Shown piece after piece: positions 6,792 to 7,409 of a stretch of DNA of 7,409 nt. Location of the stretch: positions 1 through 7,409 of the forward strand of contig JAJRWW010000031.1 of the NCBI GenBank assembly GCA_024276595.1, read 5' to 3'. Position numbers and translations under genes: made by a program. Source of the DNA: Myxococcota bacterium. Its GTDB lineage: Bacteria; Myxococcota_A; Polyangia; HGW-17; JAJRWW01. The notes beneath the pieces were generated by a model. That model was not told the DNA's origin. It did no database searches and saw only the letters and a program-made list of their open reading frames with translations. Position 1 is the stretch's first letter. The number at the start of each line of letters is the position of its first letter.

Positions 6792-7409
6792 TTAGGCCGA
6801 CTCGTCGTCATCTGAGGAGAAGGAGCACTGGGGGTCACCCTGACCCGGAATCGGGCTCCAATCGATCAGACCGTCCCCGTCGTTGTCTATACCGTCGTTG
6901 CACTGGGTCGGGCACACTCCGCAGTCCTGAGGACAGTTGGCACAGGACTCACCCACGCCCGAGTCGCAGGTGCCATCCCCGCATGTCGCGCACTGGCCAC
7001 AGTCGAGGGCGCAGCTCGTGCAGTCTTCCGACGCATCACACGTGCCATCGGGGCAGCCCGCACACAGGCCACAGTCCTCGGGACAGCTCGTGCAGTCCTC
7101 ACCGACACCAGCGTCGCAAGTGCCGTCTCCGCATGTCACGCAGAGGCCGCAGTCCGCCGAGCAGCTCGTGCAGTCCTCGGAGGCGTCGCAAGTGCCGTCC
7201 CCGCATGTCGGGCACTGTCCGCAGTCCGCCACGCAGTTTGTGCAGTCCTCACCGACCCCGGCGTCGCAAGTGCCATCCCCGCATGTCACGCAGAGGCCGC
7301 AGTCCGCCGAGCAGCTCGTGCAGTCCTCGGAGGCGTCGCAAGTGCCGTCCCCGCATGTCGGGCACTGTCCGCAGTCCGCCACGCAGTTTGTGCAGTCCTC
7401 ACCGACCCC
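6792..7409 (-). CDS. Tandem-repeat cysteine-rich secreted protein, 5' end missing
   Basis: The frame is open to the right window edge, so the N-terminus, any signal peptide and an unknown number of repeats are missing. GTG codons within the repeats, such as 7382, encode an internal Val of the repeat (NCVADC) and are not starts. The visible 205 aa contain one partial and six full repeats that alternate 24 and 26 aa (CGDGTCDASEDCTSCSADCGLCVT type and CGDGTCDAGVGEDC type). Each full repeat has six cysteines spaced C-x4-C-x5/7-C-x2-C-x3-C-x2-C. A 36-aa tail follows with D175-N-D-G-D-G-L-I-D183 and the end SDDDESA. There are 42 cysteines in 205 residues, so the protein must fold in an oxidising, extracytoplasmic place. 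The last repeat plus tail is homologous to that of the next gene, which starts 32 bp downstream, so the two are probably in one operon. No function is recognised; a rigid disulfide-bonded rod or surface fibre is one guess. Confidence 0.85.
   Translation of the reverse strand, partial: GVGEDCTNCVADCGQCPTCGDGTCDASEDCTSCSADCGLCVTCGDGTCDAGVGEDCTNCVADCGQCPTCGDGTCDASEDCTSCSADCGLCVTCGDGTCDAGVGEDCTSCPEDCGLCAGCPDGTCDASEDCTSCALDCGQCATCGDGTCDSGVGESCANCPQDCGVCPTQCNDGIDNDGDGLIDWSPIPGQGDPQCSFSSDDDESA
6795..6902 (-). other. DNDGDG...DDDESA tail of the first cysteine-rich protein
   Basis: This is the C-terminal 36 codons of the partial gene, homologous to the tail of the following gene (28 of 36 residues identical). 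It starts with the cysteine that follows the last repeat, carries a D-N-D-G-D-G-L-I-D loop, and closes with a second cysteine 25 residues later before the acidic end. The two cysteines could clamp the loop. Confidence 0.7.
7129..7409 (-). repeat. Recent 150-bp tandem duplication running off the right edge
   Basis: Bases 7129-7259 are identical to 7279-7409, 131 bp at a 150-bp period, with the second copy cut by the window end. Further left the copies diverge (for example 7125 and 7128 against 7275 and 7278). The unit encodes one 24-aa plus one 26-aa cysteine repeat, so copy number can change without breaking the frame. Confidence 0.92.

Noticed and set aside
7380..7382. GTG start codon for the right-edge gene
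   Set aside because: The frame continues without a stop to base 7409 and encodes another copy of the repeat (GVGEDCTNC), so the GTG is an internal Val codon.
7129..7409. CRISPR array or non-coding satellite
   Set aside because: The 150-bp units are adjacent with no spacers, stay in one open reading frame, and encode regular cysteine modules.

Overview
The window is a GC-rich bacterial segment coding for secreted and surface proteins. It most likely comes from a member of the Myxococcota or a related deltaproteobacterial lineage. The evidence is the type of protein encoded: lipoproteins with Asp/Gly/Ala-rich linkers, 'Myxococcus cysteine-rich repeat' units (CGDG..DPGE.CDDGN...GDGCS..C), and DNDGDG..D calcium-loop-like motifs. 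The species cannot be named from the sequence. No RNA gene, transposase, integrase, CRISPR array or replication gene was seen.

Layout: two gene groups converge. On the + strand, an almost complete two-gene unit (9-4393) encodes a 1242-aa lipoprotein and a small outer-membrane beta-barrel candidate. The lipoprotein carries a string of IPT/TIG-like immunoglobulin-fold units and then a Kelch-type propeller interrupted by a fibronectin-III-like segment. The two genes are 11 bp apart, and the second has a clear AAGGAG ribosome binding site. On the - strand, three consecutive cysteine-rich secreted-protein genes (7409 down to 4619) are closely spaced (32 and 50 bp gaps with the starts chosen here) and probably form one operon. 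The first of these is cut by the right window edge. The groups meet in a 225-bp interval (4394-4618) holding a GC-rich hairpin and a doubtful TTG-started small ORF.

The three - strand proteins have even counts of mature-part cysteines (42 in the visible part of the first, 44 in the second, 34 in the third) and each carries a DNDGDG motif. The first two share a homologous last repeat and an almost identical 36-residue tail ending DDDESA, so they are paralogues or have exchanged segments. Two proteins show exact 50-residue (150-bp) periodicity. The most recent duplication, 131 bp identical at 150-bp spacing, runs off the right edge.

Taken together, the window looks like a cell-envelope or extracellular locus. 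Possible roles are adhesion, surface structure or matrix, but none is demonstrated by the sequence. Both operon promoters appear to lie outside the window.
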